Source: Pycnopodia helianthoides (Eukaryota > Echinodermata > Asteroidea > Forcipulatida > Asteriidae). From it: a DNA stretch of 64,000 nt. Made by a program: the position numbers and the translations under genes. The DNA is taken from NCBI GenBank assembly GCA_032158295.1, contig CM063243.1, positions 12,678,931 through 12,742,930 on the forward strand. The letters are read 5' to 3'. Under the pieces are notes generated by a model that was not told the origin of the DNA, did no database searches, and saw only the letters and a program-made list of their open reading frames with translations. Positions 10,781 to 24,230 of this stretch are shown piece after piece (position 1 is the first letter of the stretch; every line of letters starts with the position of its first letter).

Positions 10781-11897
10781 CTAAAATGGTACAAAACTTG
10801 GCTTAATGCTATACATACATACTTTTGGCGATCATATCAAGTGTTAAAAGAGGTCTTGCTAATTAGGCGAAGTTTCATTTTAAAACCTGTATATCAAAGA
10901 CTAACGAGCCAAATTGAAAAAGAAATTCATTTGGGGGGGGGGGGTTTCTCATAAAGGTGACTGAATCATCACACTAATTATCGTTTCATTGTGTGGGGGT
11001 CAGTTGTGTTGAATAGACACGGAATGCCCCCATAATAGAAGCTCTTCATTAGCTACAGTAAACTAACTGACTGTATGTGACAGATAATGAATTGATGTAC
11101 AGTACAATGCTTCTGAGGCTGTAATGTAAATGCAATGTTGATGGATGTCCCCCCTTTGCAATTAAGTGTCTTACACTTAATGGTTATCACAAATGACAGA
11201 CATCTTTTAAAATGTTAAAGATAACATTATTGTGCAGAGGGATTTATTATTTTTTTAATGGAGATTATTCATGAAATTATTCATGAATAAAATTTCCCTT
11301 GTGGTCTATTACTTGAAATTATTCTGTTACATATTTTTGTCGTGCCAGTTCTTTTGTTGAGAATCTAATTTGAATGTCATGATAGATTTCATTAATCTTT
11401 GTAATTTAAAATATATGAACTGTATGCTTAACCTGTTGCACTATCTTGAATTTACATGTACTGTATCTAATAAGACAAAGAGTTGTTTTTCGATCTTCAA
11501 AATATTCCTTTTTCAATTTCACTAGAGACCTTTTTCTTTGTTGGACTTCTTTCTGAAAATTTTTCACTTTTTTTCTAGCCTATTTACAGGCATGAACTTC
11601 TCAACAGATCAGGAGAATTCCTCCTTTTTCTTGGTTTTGTTGTGCCATAGAAAACTGAAAAACACTACAAACTTTTGTGTTTAAGGCAGTTTCCTCATTT
11701 GTATTTTCATGGTGTGGTTGTGATGAGCAAATTTGTTGATTATTGATGATGAACGCTTGCTTGATATAAAATCCAAACCCCTTCAAAACAGACACCCATG
11801 TCATTGTGCAATGTTTGCGTTTTAAAAACAAAAGGATTTGAACTAACATTTCCTAAAGTAATTTCTTTAATTGATTGTTGAATATGATTGATTTCAG

Positions 11898-11966
11898 GAA
11901 AGTAACAATGTTGAAAGACTAAACTGTGCAGACCCTCAGGACTTTTCAGGAACAGTGCGACTCTTG
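11898..11966 (+). CDS. Kinase gene, exon 4 (helix C to strand 4)
   Basis: This 69-base phase-0 exon of 23 codons follows TTTCAG and is followed by GTAAGT at 11967. It begins ESNNVERLN and ends DFSGTVRLL. Joined to exon 3, the segment GYQESNNVERL places a glutamate (E116) where helix C supplies the salt-bridge partner of the VAIK lysine. The following CADPQDFSGTVRLL aligns with the loop and strand 4 of HIPK/DYRK kinases, where a short acidic segment separates helix C from a V-R motif. The expected next segment (hinge, HRD catalytic loop, DFG) was not found in the remaining 52 kb, so the gene model is incomplete at its 3' end. Confidence 0.72.
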
Positions 11967-13321
11967 GTAAGTTTACAATTCTCAGTTTCAAGGCTTGTAT
12001 TTAAAATGTTCTTCAGTGAATTGTTCAACCCTTTTCCTTTTGGTCAAAGTTATCCGGGGTAAAAATTTTCTCATCGTTGACAAAACCTACAAAATAATTT
12101 TGCTTTTAGGCACGGATGACTTCCGACTGTGATGAGCGTTTGAAAAGCTGTTTTTGTTTTACTACTGGTACAATAGTGTGGGGATTTGAATTAATCTGAA
12201 CTTCTAAAAACTTTTGTTTTACCCTCCTTTTTAGGGGTAGTTTTAAAACATACAGTTACAGGAGTATTGAAACTATTTACAGTTTACAGCAAGTACAGAT
12301 ATCTGTACACTTTAACCCTTTCACTTTTACCCTGTACACTTTTACCCTTTCAAGACCATGCTTTTCTGTATAATTATTTACTTAATTCAATTAAATTAAA
12401 ATCACTTTATTTTCTTTCACATAGTTGGACTAGTACACTTAAAAGATTGATTAATGGTAAATTATGATGAAAAAGTGTTACACATTTAAGAAAAGTGACC
12501 AAAAGAGCGAGGGAGATGTGGAGAGAGTTTACAAGAAGTGCTTGTAAGGTGCAAGCTCCCTTAGTTACATTTTCTGTGCTTAAGGGTCGTTTCTTCTTGG
12601 CTGTCCACTGCAGAATTTTCAAGCTGAGAGAGTGCAATCTTCGTAAACAATAAACAATGGCACACAGTGCTAGTTTACAATGAATGAAAATACGACAAAT
12701 ACTAAAATACAAAGCAAAATAAAAAACTAAATAAAGTAAGTTTCAAGGTAGGGTCATAGATTGGTTATCGCCAACGTAATGCTGATTTATCAATAAAAAT
12801 ACAATAAAAGTCAGCTGCAAATATGAACAGACATGGCTGAATTTACTGATTTATTACTCTTGTCACTCAGTAAAATCAGGACAAAGTTAAGAAAGTAATG
12901 GGGAAAAGTATGACAGAGCAGTTTTATTGTGAATGGAAATTAGTGTACTTTGTACACAGGAAACGCCAACAATTCTCTATTTTGGGCGTACACCGTTATA
13001 CACTTGAATGCTGGCTGGTTGCAGCCACTAATGGTTTATTACTCTAAGGTTTGTGCTCCTGCTGTCATCTTGAAACGGTTAAACCGCGATGACTTTTTAA
13101 AAGAAAGTAAGAAAAAAAAACCCACGAATTAGATTTGATGAGAGACCTTGAGTTGACTGCGTAGATTTGTTAATTTTCATATTACTCTGCTGAACCACGG
13201 GATTCTTTCCAAAGAAAAAAAATCATCAAAATTAAATCCGCCCCGGTGTTCCATAAGTTGTTCAATATATCCAGCAACTCTGACCCCATCTAAAAGTGCA
13301 TCTTCATGGTGAAACACTGCC

Positions 13322-13635
13322 GATGCTCAGATAGGCATGATGGATTGAGAGGAGGAGAGAGTAGGAGCAAGGGGGGGGGAGGGGGTAGTTGTCGGGAGTT
13401 CAGAGGGAGGTTTAAGACAAAGAAAAAAAACCTGTATGAATATAAAGTATCATGTCCTTGTCACAGGGGGTAAGTCACAGATGCTCAGATAGGCATGATG
13501 GATTGAGAGGAGGAGAGAGTAGGAGCAAGGGGGGAGGGGGTAGTCGTCGGGAGTTCAGAGGGAGGTTTAAGACAAAGAAAAAAAACCTGTATGAATATAA
13601 AGTATCATGTCCTTGTCACAGGGGGTAAGTCACAG
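13322..13635 (+). repeat. Tandem duplication, two units of about 157 bases
   Basis: Unit one starts at 13322 (GATGCTCAGATAGGCATG) and unit two at 13480 with the same sequence. Both end GGGGGTAAGTCACAG. They differ in the length of a G run and in one T/C change (TAGTTGTC against TAGTCGTC), so the duplication is recent or an assembly artefact. Purine-rich, no coding capacity. Confidence 0.85.
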
Positions 13636-14203
13636 AGCAAGCACAGTCATTGTAGTGACATGGCTCATTAGGGTCTCTCATGGGCTTTTGATTCATTGGG
13701 AAGAGATCCATTTGATGTGTCTTTTTACACCCACTAACTAACCCAGATAAAAAGTAGCCCCCCATGAATTTAACCACGGAGCTGATTTAACTGTGTACAG
13801 TATCAAGGGACGTCTGTGTATCACGGGGAGTCATCCCACCAGTTTGCTCATCACCTCGGTAAATGTGAACACGGCCAATTTCCCCTCCCCTTTTACACTG
13901 AGTCAAGTTTAGAGAAGATTAATGAGTAAACTTCGCTGACAAATGTCAATTATTTAACATTTCATATTTTATGGAAAGGGACTTCTGGAATTGTCTTTCG
14001 TCACTTCATTCTAGTGGCAGATTTTATTGGATATTGTCCGCAGCAGTCATTTATAAGAGTACAGTAAATGTCTTTCCACTGTTTGGAAGTTGGACCTCTT
14101 CCATTTCTCAAGTACTTCCGGTTTGGTGGACAATTGGACAATTTGGTGAATTGAACAAGAGTTACCTGAGGAATTACTCAGGTTAAATTGGGCAGAAATA
14201 TCA

Positions 14204-14376
14204 GAAACCAGGGACCAATTTCACAAAGAGCTAAGATTGATCTTAAGATGTGTGTGTGTGTGTCTTAATTGCTAAGCAAAGTGTGATGTCACAATACAAA
14301 TCACCATGGCATTATTGACAACTCATCCTTTAAGATAACTCTAACTCTAAGGGGTTTTGTGAAATCATGCCAGGTA
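14204..14376 (+). repeat. Dispersed palindromic repeat
   Basis: Begins GGGACCAATTTCACAAAGAG and ends GTTTTGTGAAATCATGCC, with inverted ends. It shares ATCTTAATTGCT, GTCACAATACAAA and TGACAACTCA with a second copy at about 63079-63230. It contains a (TG) run. Noncoding, and related to the GGGCCCAATTTCAT family by its ends. Confidence 0.5.
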
Positions 14377-16559
14377 TTCTGAATGACTTATGTAACTTGA
14401 TCTTGATCTACGATACGTCCAAACATGAGAAGTCACAAAAATCATTCAATTTCTGATGATCAGTTTATTATAAGTGTAGAGTTGCTGTTTCGCTATATAC
14501 ACTAGTGCTTTCACTGTTTGTACATGGACTTAAAATTGTGTAAGTAATATGAGATCAACACTTTAAAAGTACGATCCTTCAACTCCTCCTCCTCCTGGAC
14601 AGAATCCTTCATACCAGTGTGAAAATGTTGACAAGTTTGAACATCCCCCAAAGTTTCTAAGGGTATTGTTTCAAGACATGCCAGAAATCTGCTGTAGAGT
14701 CATTAATTTGTTATCAGGGAGGCCTTCTCTTGGCTATCCTGAGGGACCACAATAAGGCAAATGATGTACAGACAGTAAAGATTTGTCTCAACAAACTTGG
14801 TCAGGGTTTACTCAGCAGTCCAAATACTGATTTTCACCCTCACTTTCCCATCTTCAAGGGAACAGATCCTATTTCATCGGGCGGGGCAAACACTTCAACG
14901 CCACTACCTACATAAAATATCCTATTTCATATGAAATGATTGCAATTAATGACACCCACATTTCATCAAGCCTCTCCGATGAAGAGCCACAATCTGTTTA
15001 TCTTTCCCTCGTGTCAAAACACTGGTCCTTTTCAAAAAGACAAACATCAACTGCTTTTTAACAAGCTTGACCTTATGAAAAAGTACAGACAGGGTTGTCC
15101 TGGAATATATATAAAAAAAAGTCTGTCTGTCTGATGGATGCCGTCAAGAAGGAGCAGACACTATTGTATGTCACGCTTTGATTGTTTCACTTCAGTTGAC
15201 TTTCACTCCAGCCCCAGCCATCCCATTCAGCACAATTCCTATTTACTTGTTCAGATGTTGTATTTATTTTCTACATAAAAGGTGAACAACCATGATTGAA
15301 TAAAAGGCCTGTGTGTTTGATGCAGAATCTCGGCACTCCTCAAAGGTTATTTTACAGACGTAGCCAGTTTCTTTGTTTAATCATCAATGGTAGTGTAGTA
15401 ATTGTTCTTGCTTGTTTGTCTTGTCTTTGGACAGGAAAGGAGGTTGGTGTACTTTTCTAAATTTCCTTGAACGCATCAGTTTTCACCTGTGACCTTGTGG
15501 GTGTACTTTTCAGGGATTACATGCAGACGGAGAAGACAACAAAACATGCTGTTTTCTGATGTTCTGTGAATTGGTGTTCGTTTTTGGCCAATATGTGAAA
15601 GTTGTCATATATATTTGTTTAATGTAATTGAATAATCCTTCATAAAACTAAACACATGAGATTGACGTTATGGCTGGAAAATATTAATGTAATAAATTTT
15701 GATTGATGTGGCTAGCCATAAAGACAGATTATTGTTGTTAATTAATTTGTTCTGAATTGACATAAGAAAACAATGCAATTGTATGTAAATTTTGTAATGG
15801 CGTGGACCCAAATTACATTAACTACATATCAAATTAACCTGGAAATGTGTTTAACAGGTTTTTCATGTGAATAAAAAAAAAAAGTGTTTGGAAACTTTGT
15901 TTTTAGTTCCTCCAACTGTTTTCCCCCCGATACAATTTTTAATTAACTAACTTGCATAACAGGTCTGAGTGGGTTCTTAAAAGAGGGGCTTTAAGGTCAA
16001 ATTCAGTTTTGTGGTTTACTCATTTTCCAGTAGACAAAGTCCTTATGAAAGTGGGCAAAAACTACAAGTCTTTAATCCTTTGTTTAAAAGACCCCAGTGT
16101 AAAGGATGTAAAGGATGAATTTTGTGGGTGTCTGTATTATGACCAAACATCCCCTTGCATACACCCCCAAGGTCATAATAATGGAAATGCCTGTGCACGT
16201 ATGCCCCATTATACAACTGTCAGCCAATGATGTACCTTCTTGTGCCCTCCTCGGGGGCGCTGGGTACTTGCGATACAATATTTCTATTGTCTATTTCAGG
16301 CAATGCACACAGCTTGACTCTCCCTGCACCCCCATCCATGCCTGAATTCTTCTAGAGGAAGCTGTGTAATTGTCTACATGTATCTAGGCACTAAATCATC
16401 CAGTTAATACAATGCAAATTAATGTTGAAGACATTCAACTTTTACCACCCTCCTCCCTGTCCCTGCCCTCCTCATTGTCCACAGGATAGTGACAGGAGTA
16501 TTTGGAAATCGAAGATTGCTGAGAGATTTACAGAAGATGTATCATATGTATTGGAGCTG

Positions 16560-16758
16560 GGCCGAATTTTCACAGCTCAGCTTTAAAGCAGAAAATATTG
16601 CTTAATATTGCTGCTAAGCAAAATCTAGCAGGATACCAGGTCTAGATGGTACATATGTGACATGGTGTTTTAGCTGGTAACCTTATTCTGGCATACATCA
16701 TTTGTTTTGTGCGTAGCTCCTTTTTTGTGCTTAAAAGCAGGTCCATGAAATTGGGCCC
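16560..16758. repeat. GGGCCC-family element
   Basis: GCCGAATTTTCACAGCTCAG at one end and GTCCATGAAATTGGGCCC at the other, with internal TAGCTGGTAACCTTATTCTGG. It matches copies at 24041, 49466 and 63628. Noncoding. Confidence 0.6.
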
Positions 16759-18954
16759 CTGGTCACAGCAGGCACAGATGTCACATTGTTGTCATTATGA
16801 ATCCATTCAATTTCTGCTGTAATTGAGTATCAACAACATTAATGAATATGGGGAAAAAAAGGATGATGAACTCGTAGTTAACAAAACCCCAACCAAAAAG
16901 CATACAAAATTCATCCACTTGTATACATGTACTTCCTGGATGAGATCAGGGCACAGATGTCATACTAGTGTCCTTATAAATCCCACTTACTTCCCGCTTT
17001 AACAGAGAAAGGTCAAATTTATGATGGAAAATGAAGAAAACAAAATTAGGTTGTTGAACTGGAAGTAAGAAAAACAAAATACATCCCCGTAGAAACTTTC
17101 TGGGAATTTGGAAATTGTAGCTCTGACTTGTTGGTCAATCCAATCTAATACTGAATATATGTATATCAAACATTTCTTTACTCATGACGTATAGCTACAA
17201 AAGTAACAGCTAGCTCCAGGTCGGCAAGGCTGGCTGGCTGGGAAACTGATATAACTTGCCCGACTGCGTATAACCTTGAAGGGAGATCATACCATGTGGA
17301 TCTGCCATTCATGTTTTATAGTAATTAAACCCCAATATGCATTGACCTTTTCATGTTCTATTTTTCACATTGAGTGCAGAATGCAAATGTCTACATGTCT
17401 GGATTCTTTTTCGCCAGAACTGAGTCATGCTTCATTCAGTAATGTCATATTGCCATTATGCACTCACCGAATGAATACCAAAAGTTGTGTTTGTATAGAG
17501 GGGTGGAGACCAGATTATTTTCCTCCCAGCCTCGTTTTGGTTACATTGATTTGATTGAGAGAAGGAAAAACATTGGCTGCCCCCCAATATTAACATTTTT
17601 TAACAAGCTGTGATATAGTGTGAACATCTCTGGTGAAAACATTTTCAGAATGCAGATTACTGTATGTACTGTAGCCAGAAGAGTGTCTTTGAGTGTCTTT
17701 TGAACATCCTTCTCTGAAAAAATGTGAAAGCATTGTGAAATCATAAATTTTAATTGGAATTTGGCAGAGAATCAAAAGTTGAACTCAGATAACAGGCGTG
17801 GGATTTCTTAGGATTTGTCCTGATTTCAGGATTTTCTGAAAAGTCACCAAAGAGAGAAATAAATAGTGCACATCGGGTCCTAACCTGTAGCTACATGTAC
17901 TTCTGGTAATGCACATAAACTGTAAACCTCCTGAAATTTGTAACATCTAGGAGGTTCTGGGTCACAGTAAGGGGGAACCCATCAGGCCCGCAAACCATTT
18001 TCAGGAATTTTCGCATTCATCAAATCTCATCCCTTGGTTCAACTTACTAAACTATTTTGGTACAGTTTAAATTTTAGACAGAATGTGCCTTAAGGCAAGT
18101 GTGACCATCTGAAGTGGAAACTTCTAAAGTCCTAATCTGTATGTACTTTTAGAGACCATTTAATGAATTTTGGACATTTTTGTACTTGAATTCCAGAATA
18201 AATTTACATTTGGAAGTCACTTCTGTCTCGTCTTTGAGTTGCTTCATCCCAAGCCACTGCACCAGTATTTCAAGCCCATCTCCAAGGGACCAAAGGTATT
18301 TAGATTTATTTAATCACCTAATCTTTCTTCCGCCGCTCTGGTTATTGTCGTCCTCCTCGTTCAATTTGATGGAGTAATGTGCATTTCATTCATCATGCAC
18401 AGATATAAAGGGGCTCATCTGAGCCAACTTTTCAACACAAACTGTTTCAAAAAAGTTTTTTTTTGCATTTTGTATCAGCTGCTTATATTGTACATATCCC
18501 TGCAAAACATATAATGCCTGAAAGGTCTTGCCTACATAGGGTTATTAAGGTTTTGTAGTAAATGATTGGTCGTTAGTATTGGTTGGTCAACTGTTGTCTT
18601 TTTACATTGATCAAAGAAAACAACTCAGAGTTTTCTACCAAGACGAAAAATTTTGTTTCGCCTCTTGCAAATTGGCTTCTGTGAAAATCATCTTAGTAAT
18701 TATCATCTGTGTACAGCACACTGCGGGCAGGCACGGTTTAACCACTAATTCACACGTCGCTTTTGTGTGGTTGTTGTTGTTTACTGTCTCACACAGACAA
18801 ACAAAGCGAAATGGCAGAAAAAGTTGTGTGACACATGTACCAAGGGGCTCGACATTTGCCTACAGGATCAATTACTGTCATCTTTTCTATATCAGAAACT
18901 TGCTTCATGCAGTAATTAAATGAAAGTAATATCCATCTGGTTTTGCTGGTAACT

Positions 18955-19101
18955 GCAGGCCTGGAATTTCATCTTTGTGAGGGCAAGGCCATTTAAACAA
19001 AATTCAAAGGGAACTTCCATTGGAAAATCTTTAAATGTTGAAGGGGCACCAAGGCCAATATTAGTGCAACAGAGGCCTGGGCCTTCATGTAATTTCAAGC
19101 C
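18955..19101 (+). repeat. CAGGCC-type dispersed repeat
   Basis: Begins CAGGCCTGGAATTTCATC, contains GGGGCACCAAGGCC and ends CTTCATGTAATTTCAAGCCTG, so the ends are inverted. It is very similar to the copy at 29647. Noncoding. Confidence 0.6.
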
Positions 19102-22100
19102 TGTAAGTAACGGGAAAATATTTTTTGCATGATGGAAGGAAAAGCACTGTCTTTGCAAAACCAAGTTAAAGACTGACTCGCATACACTGAGTTTATAACT
19201 GGTTCTATTGCATTGCACTTTGTCATTGCAAACTTGTGGGGTTGTGTATTCCAATTAGCAGGTGTCACCGTACACTTGCCAATTGAGCCTGCATATTTGC
19301 ACACACACAAGTCCTCTCAGAGAAATAAGCCCACCCTCAGTTCATCTTAAATATATTGCATATTTGCGGGTAGAATAGTCGGCGGGTGAGTGCAGTAATC
19401 ACTCCATGAAACAGATACGCTTAAGTGGAAACACCAACATCCACACGTAGTTTATCTTTTTTTATTTTGGGACGAAACACTCCCAAGGCGATGGAAGCAT
19501 TAAAGCAACTTACGTAAGTGAAGTTTTGTTCGGCTCCTCACGCCAACCTTGATAGTGGATGGCCATCAGTATCCAGACTCCAGTACGTGACCATCGATTG
19601 GTCTTGAATAAGCCCGGCCCTGACCTAGCCCCTTGGATGCCAGGGGGGGGGGGGGAGGAGCTGCAGCTAATTCCCAGGGTAGTGCGTGATTACCGTTGCC
19701 TGGGTGAACACTATGTTTTCTGGGACCCTGGGTTGACGCAGTGGGACGAAGAGATGGAGTCTTGTCATGGTGTTATGACGAGCATAAGTTTTTTTATTTT
19801 TATTTTGTTTTATATCGATCAGAAACTAATTGGGAAATCACATAAACCTAGTTTGCGAAGTAACTCAGGTAAAGCTATTGAAAATGTATATAACCACTAG
19901 GAAACTAAACACTTCAAAGTACTCTAAGACACTAGGCTGTACAATGTATGTATGTGTAATTTACCAAATGTCTGTACTTAGCTATCGAAATAGCATCTGG
20001 TCTATGAATACAATGGTCAGGTCCCATCGGCTGCTTTTTTCTTCTCTTTTTTCTTCTTTTTTTAGACACTGATACTTTTTTCTATAGGACAGACACTTCA
20101 ATATTGCGAGCACATAAAGCCATTAGACGCTCCTTAAGAAAATTGATCCACAGTCCCACCTGAGAAGGAATAATCTTTCAAATGTATTTCTCGGAGTACA
20201 CCGTCTCATTAAGAGAGAAAAGCGCTGGCTGTAAGATTCCCCATTTTTGAGTATTGCCAGGGGACGGAGTGATCAAATTAAATAGCGGTACCGGTAAATC
20301 ATTCCTCGGGGTTTTATAGCTGGCATTCTCTAGCTTAAAGATCGCTAAACTGCATCAGCTTTTTTTCCCCCTCTTTTTTTTTTTTTTTTTTTCTTCTCCT
20401 TCTCCTCTTTTTATGATGCCTGCAATCCCTAAGTGCACTTGTAGACACCGATTTACCGCTGAAAATGAGAAAAACTTTGCGGGGACCCAAAAAAATCCTA
20501 TAAGAAGCCTGGGAGGTATGTTGCCCTGTTGCTGGTGCATCTTCAGATGGAATTAGTCAGTACAATCTAATAAGGTGAACATTGAGGATATGAACGGAAC
20601 CAGCTGTAGCACTGTTATGATTCGGTCTGTACTTGCAATGAGTGCTCCAATGTGGCTGGGGGGTGTCTGCACTAATTGACAGAGGGTTATTTTGTGACAT
20701 GTTGTTGGGCACTATTAGTATTAGGCACTAATACTGAATGGAAAAAAAAAACCAACTAAAAGATGTTGGCTCCCTCTTTTACCTAGACAAGAAAATTAAA
20801 AAAATTAAATATTTCAAAAGTGTAAAAAGAGAGAGAACAATGTTTAAAACAAATAAAAGAAAAAGAGCATAGAAAAACTAAACATCTTTTGTAAACAACA
20901 AGTTTTAACTAAAAATCGTAAGCTTGTCTCAGAATCAAGTGTACAACATTTTTGGGAAAAATTTAGAAGATAAATTAAATCAATAAAATGATAAATTAAT
21001 ATTAAAAGCCATAAAACTTGCCCAATTTATTTAAATACAGTTAATTAGTAGTATAAAATATAATTATAGTAAAAGATAAAAAAGCTTGCCCAATTCTTTT
21101 TACCACAGTTAATTAGTCTGAAAGCAACTTAATCAGAAGATTCAACCAAACTGGTATCCTAAACATGCTTAATACCTTTGAGGACTCTAAAAGTCTCAAC
21201 TAATATTTTTACCTGGAACTTTGTTTGAAAATCTCTGGTGAGACATACTCATGTGAAACTCAAATATTTTATTAATTACCTGTAATTGATTAATTGTCTT
21301 CATTTGGCTGCTTACTGTGGCATTCTTTGTCTTCAGTCACTGATCTTGGCCCTAAACACATGCTTGACATTATAAATGGAAGTCAGTTATTAGTACAACT
21401 CGTGAAAAAACTTCTTTATAACTACACCCCCTTCCTTCCCCTGAACTAAAACTATAGAAGAAAAACAAATAAACAAAAATAAATCAAATGAAACTAGAAT
21501 TTTTTTTTAAAAATCATAAAAATAAATCAAATGAAATCTTAAGTAGAATAAAATTTTTAAAAAAGAAGAGAGAGAGAGAAAAAGTTTAGTCTTAAATGGA
21601 GCGAGTGTGATGATTAAACTTTTGGGAGCTGTTCAGCAGATTGGAAAGGCACTCTAGCAGTAATAACATTACTCTGCTTGACTGCATGTTATATTACTAC
21701 CTGTCCGAGCCACCCCAATCCACAAGACAGAAGACGTTTCAAATTACACCGACCTAAAACGGGCCGCCAAAGAGGCAATTTCCCTGATTTGCTCCGCGCA
21801 AGCGAGCGACGTGTACTTTACCTCGTCGCAGCGCGTTCAGCTATGAGGCTAACTAAATGACTCTTTGTGTTCACTTTCCATCAGCAAGGTACGACAGATA
21901 AAAAAAAAGAAGATTCCTCACTTGTAGAATTAGAATGGAGTGGGAAGAAGGCCCTGTAGCTAAAAGGTATCAGTTTACATAGTCATTACTAAAAAAAGAA
22001 AAGAAAATGAAGGTTTTTTTTTTTTTTGTCTCAGTTCCTTTTTGTTTTTTGTGTCATTTCATGATGTCGCTCCAAGAGATAAGTTTTTTTTTTTTCCGGG

Positions 22101-22603
22101 GCTGTTTTGGTTTTGATTGATTACAAAGTTGGGGAGATTGTCACGTTCAGCAATTGTCAGGAGGTGATACAACTGCTTAATGAAATTGGATGGAACCGGC
22201 TCCGGGGGGTGAGAGAGTCCGTTTTCATTTAGTCAAAGAATTCAAAAATTTGAAGTCAATTGATCATATTTAGGCATCAAATGTGTAGTCGGAAGTCTTT
22301 GAATGTTGTGTCTTTATTTATTAAACAATGAATGTCCCAAATGTAAGTGGATTAGAGCTCTGCAAAATATTGTAGGGATTCAGGAATAACTTTAAAAGTT
22401 TTGTTGAAGCATGCAAACCAAAAATATTTGTCAATCATTACTATTTTTATTTTGCTGGAATGTATTTATTCTCATTTTGTGCAAATTGGAGAAATCAAGT
22501 TGATATGTGTAATTTTAGTAGAACAGAAAAGAGAAGAAAAGAAAACTTTAATTTTTGGGGGGTCATATTCAACGTTCGTTGTGCCAGGGGATGGGAACTT
22601 AGC

Positions 22604-23255
22604 ATTCCATGACAATGACAATGTCTTGTGCAACTGAGCGTCATGACATGTCTGGTGCAACTGAGCGTTCCATGACAATGTCTGGTGCAACTGAGCGTTC
22701 CATGACAGTCTGGCAATGAGGTTCAGAATGTCTGGTGCATGGGTTCTGACAATGTTGTGCAACTGAGCGTCTGACATGTCTGTGCAATGAGCGTTCCATG
22801 ACATGTCTGTGCAACTGAGCGTCTGAATGTTGTGCAACTGAGCGTTCCATGACAATGTCTGGTGCAACTGATTCCATGACATGTCTGGTGCAACTGAGCG
22901 TTCCATGGCAATCTGTGCAACTGAGCGTTCATGACAATGTCTGGTGTGGCCAACAATCTGTGAATGACGTTCCTGACAATGTCTGGTGCAACGAGTCATG
23001 ACAATGTCTGGTGCAACTGAGCGTTCCATGACAATGTAACTGGTCGACAATGTCGTTCACATGACAATGTTGTGAATGAGCGTCCATGGCAATGTCTGGT
23101 GCAACTGAGCGTTCCATGGATCAATTTTGGAAATACAACGTCTTGTGCAACTGAGCGTTCCATGACAATGTCTTGTGCATGAGCGTTCTGCAATGGTCTT
23201 TCTGGTATGCATGACAACTTGTCAGAGCGTTCCATGACAATGACAATGTCTTGTG
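22604..23255 (+). repeat. Degenerate 30-bp minisatellite
   Basis: About twenty tandem units of CATGACAATGTCTGGTGCAA plus CTGAGCGTTC. Many units carry different small deletions, so spacing ranges from about 20 to 32 bases. The array starts and ends with the same variant containing a doubled ACAATG (22610-22623 and 23234-23248). Open frames on the - strand across it (up to 192 codons) follow from the unit length being a multiple of three and are not genes. Confidence 0.85.
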
Positions 23256-24038
23256 TGTAGTTCCAATTAAGTCTGGTAAACACTCTGTGGTAGTGCTAAG
23301 GAAAAGCTGTAAACTGTGTTGTTGTTTGCAAACTCTAAGAAAATTTATATTTAAAAATTAAACGGTTGCCCATGCTTGGGTGTAGGGTGAGGCAAGTTTA
23401 CTCTGTGATTCAGACAACTCCATTTTACAATCAGTATCAGTACAATACAGTACACTTTCCTTTAAAGATCCATTTTTAATTTGATTTCTGCAGAGGTTTG
23501 TTTGTTTTTTTGTTTTTTGATTGATTGAGTTTTGTTTGTCAAATATTTTACTTGACTCCATTTTGTATAACCCTTTTTAAATTTATACTGTATAGTGCAA
23601 CTCAACGTATGGGTTGCCATATACTGTACATTCTTGTATGTTTTTACTTGTATGAAATAAACCAATATTAACCACAAAGAAAGCCAAAACAATTCAATAG
23701 TAATTCAGAACTACCTTCAATAAATACCATTTAAAATTAAATCCAAGTCATAAAAATATGTTACCAGTGACAATCAGCAGCTTCTGTTTTATTACATTGC
23801 AATAACTATGACTGCGTAATTAAAGATATCTTCGCTGGCAGTCTGTCAAATTCATTACTCTGCAGCAAGTTCATGAGATAAAAAAAACAATAACAAGAAA
23901 ATTACAAACAAACAAACAAACCGTTCAAAGACCAATAAACTTAAAGTTATATAGGATTTTGAACTTTGCACGCCAGAGTAGGTTTGTGGTAACTCCAAAT
24001 CATGACAAATACTCTCCCCTTGTGGTTCTGAAAAAAGT

Positions 24039-24230
24039 GCCCATCTTCATAGAGCTGCTTCAGCACAAAAAAGTAGCTAAGCACAACAAAATCTTGCTTA
24101 CCAGAAATAAGGTTACCAGCCAAAATACCATGTAATGTGTAATATTTGTAACTGGTAACCTGCTTGTTTTTGCTTAGCAGGAAATTGTTGAGCAATATTG
24201 TGCTTAAGCAGCTTTATGAAATTTGGCCCA
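24039..24230. repeat. GGGCCC-family element
   Basis: GCCCATCTTCATAGAGCTGC at the left and GCAGCTTTATGAAATTTGGC at the right are inverted ends. The internal word GGTTACCAGCCAAAATACC is shared with the split copy at 8482. Noncoding miniature element. Confidence 0.65.

Larger units (their letters stand above)
8369..11897 (+). other. Intron 3 of the kinase gene
   Basis: Phase-0 intron with a GTACCA donor and a TTTCAG acceptor. It holds a nested pair of mobile elements (8482-8797), a fold-back element (9050-9199), an alternating purine-pyrimidine palindrome (9518-9548) and another CAGGCC-type repeat (about 10638-10780). No further exon was recognised, but a very short one could be missed. Confidence 0.65.
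11967..22603. other. Intron or intergenic region, no supported exon
   Basis: Mostly unique AT-rich DNA. It may be the next intron of the kinase gene, whose remaining exons were not found. It includes the 158-bp tandem duplication at 13322-13635, dispersed elements at 14204, 16560 and 18955, a G12 run near 19644 and a T18 run near 20375. A direct repeat (GCTTGCCCAATT..ACAGTTAATTAGT) occurs at about 21008 and 21083. None of the open frames in this stretch has a recognisable domain. Confidence 0.5.

Noticed and set aside
15514..15640. Possible next kinase exon after TTTTCAG (HADGEDNKTCC...)
   Set aside because: The frame is open in phase 0 and contains CELV, but it does not give a convincing hinge, no donor follows, and it runs into a stop without kinase motifs.
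19494..19524. Short ATGGAAGCATTAAAGC exon followed by GTAAGT
   Set aside because: Only eight codons, no partner exon in phase and no promoter evidence; likely chance.
22472..23050. 192-codon open frame on the - strand
   Set aside because: It lies almost wholly in the 30-bp minisatellite and encodes its repeat.
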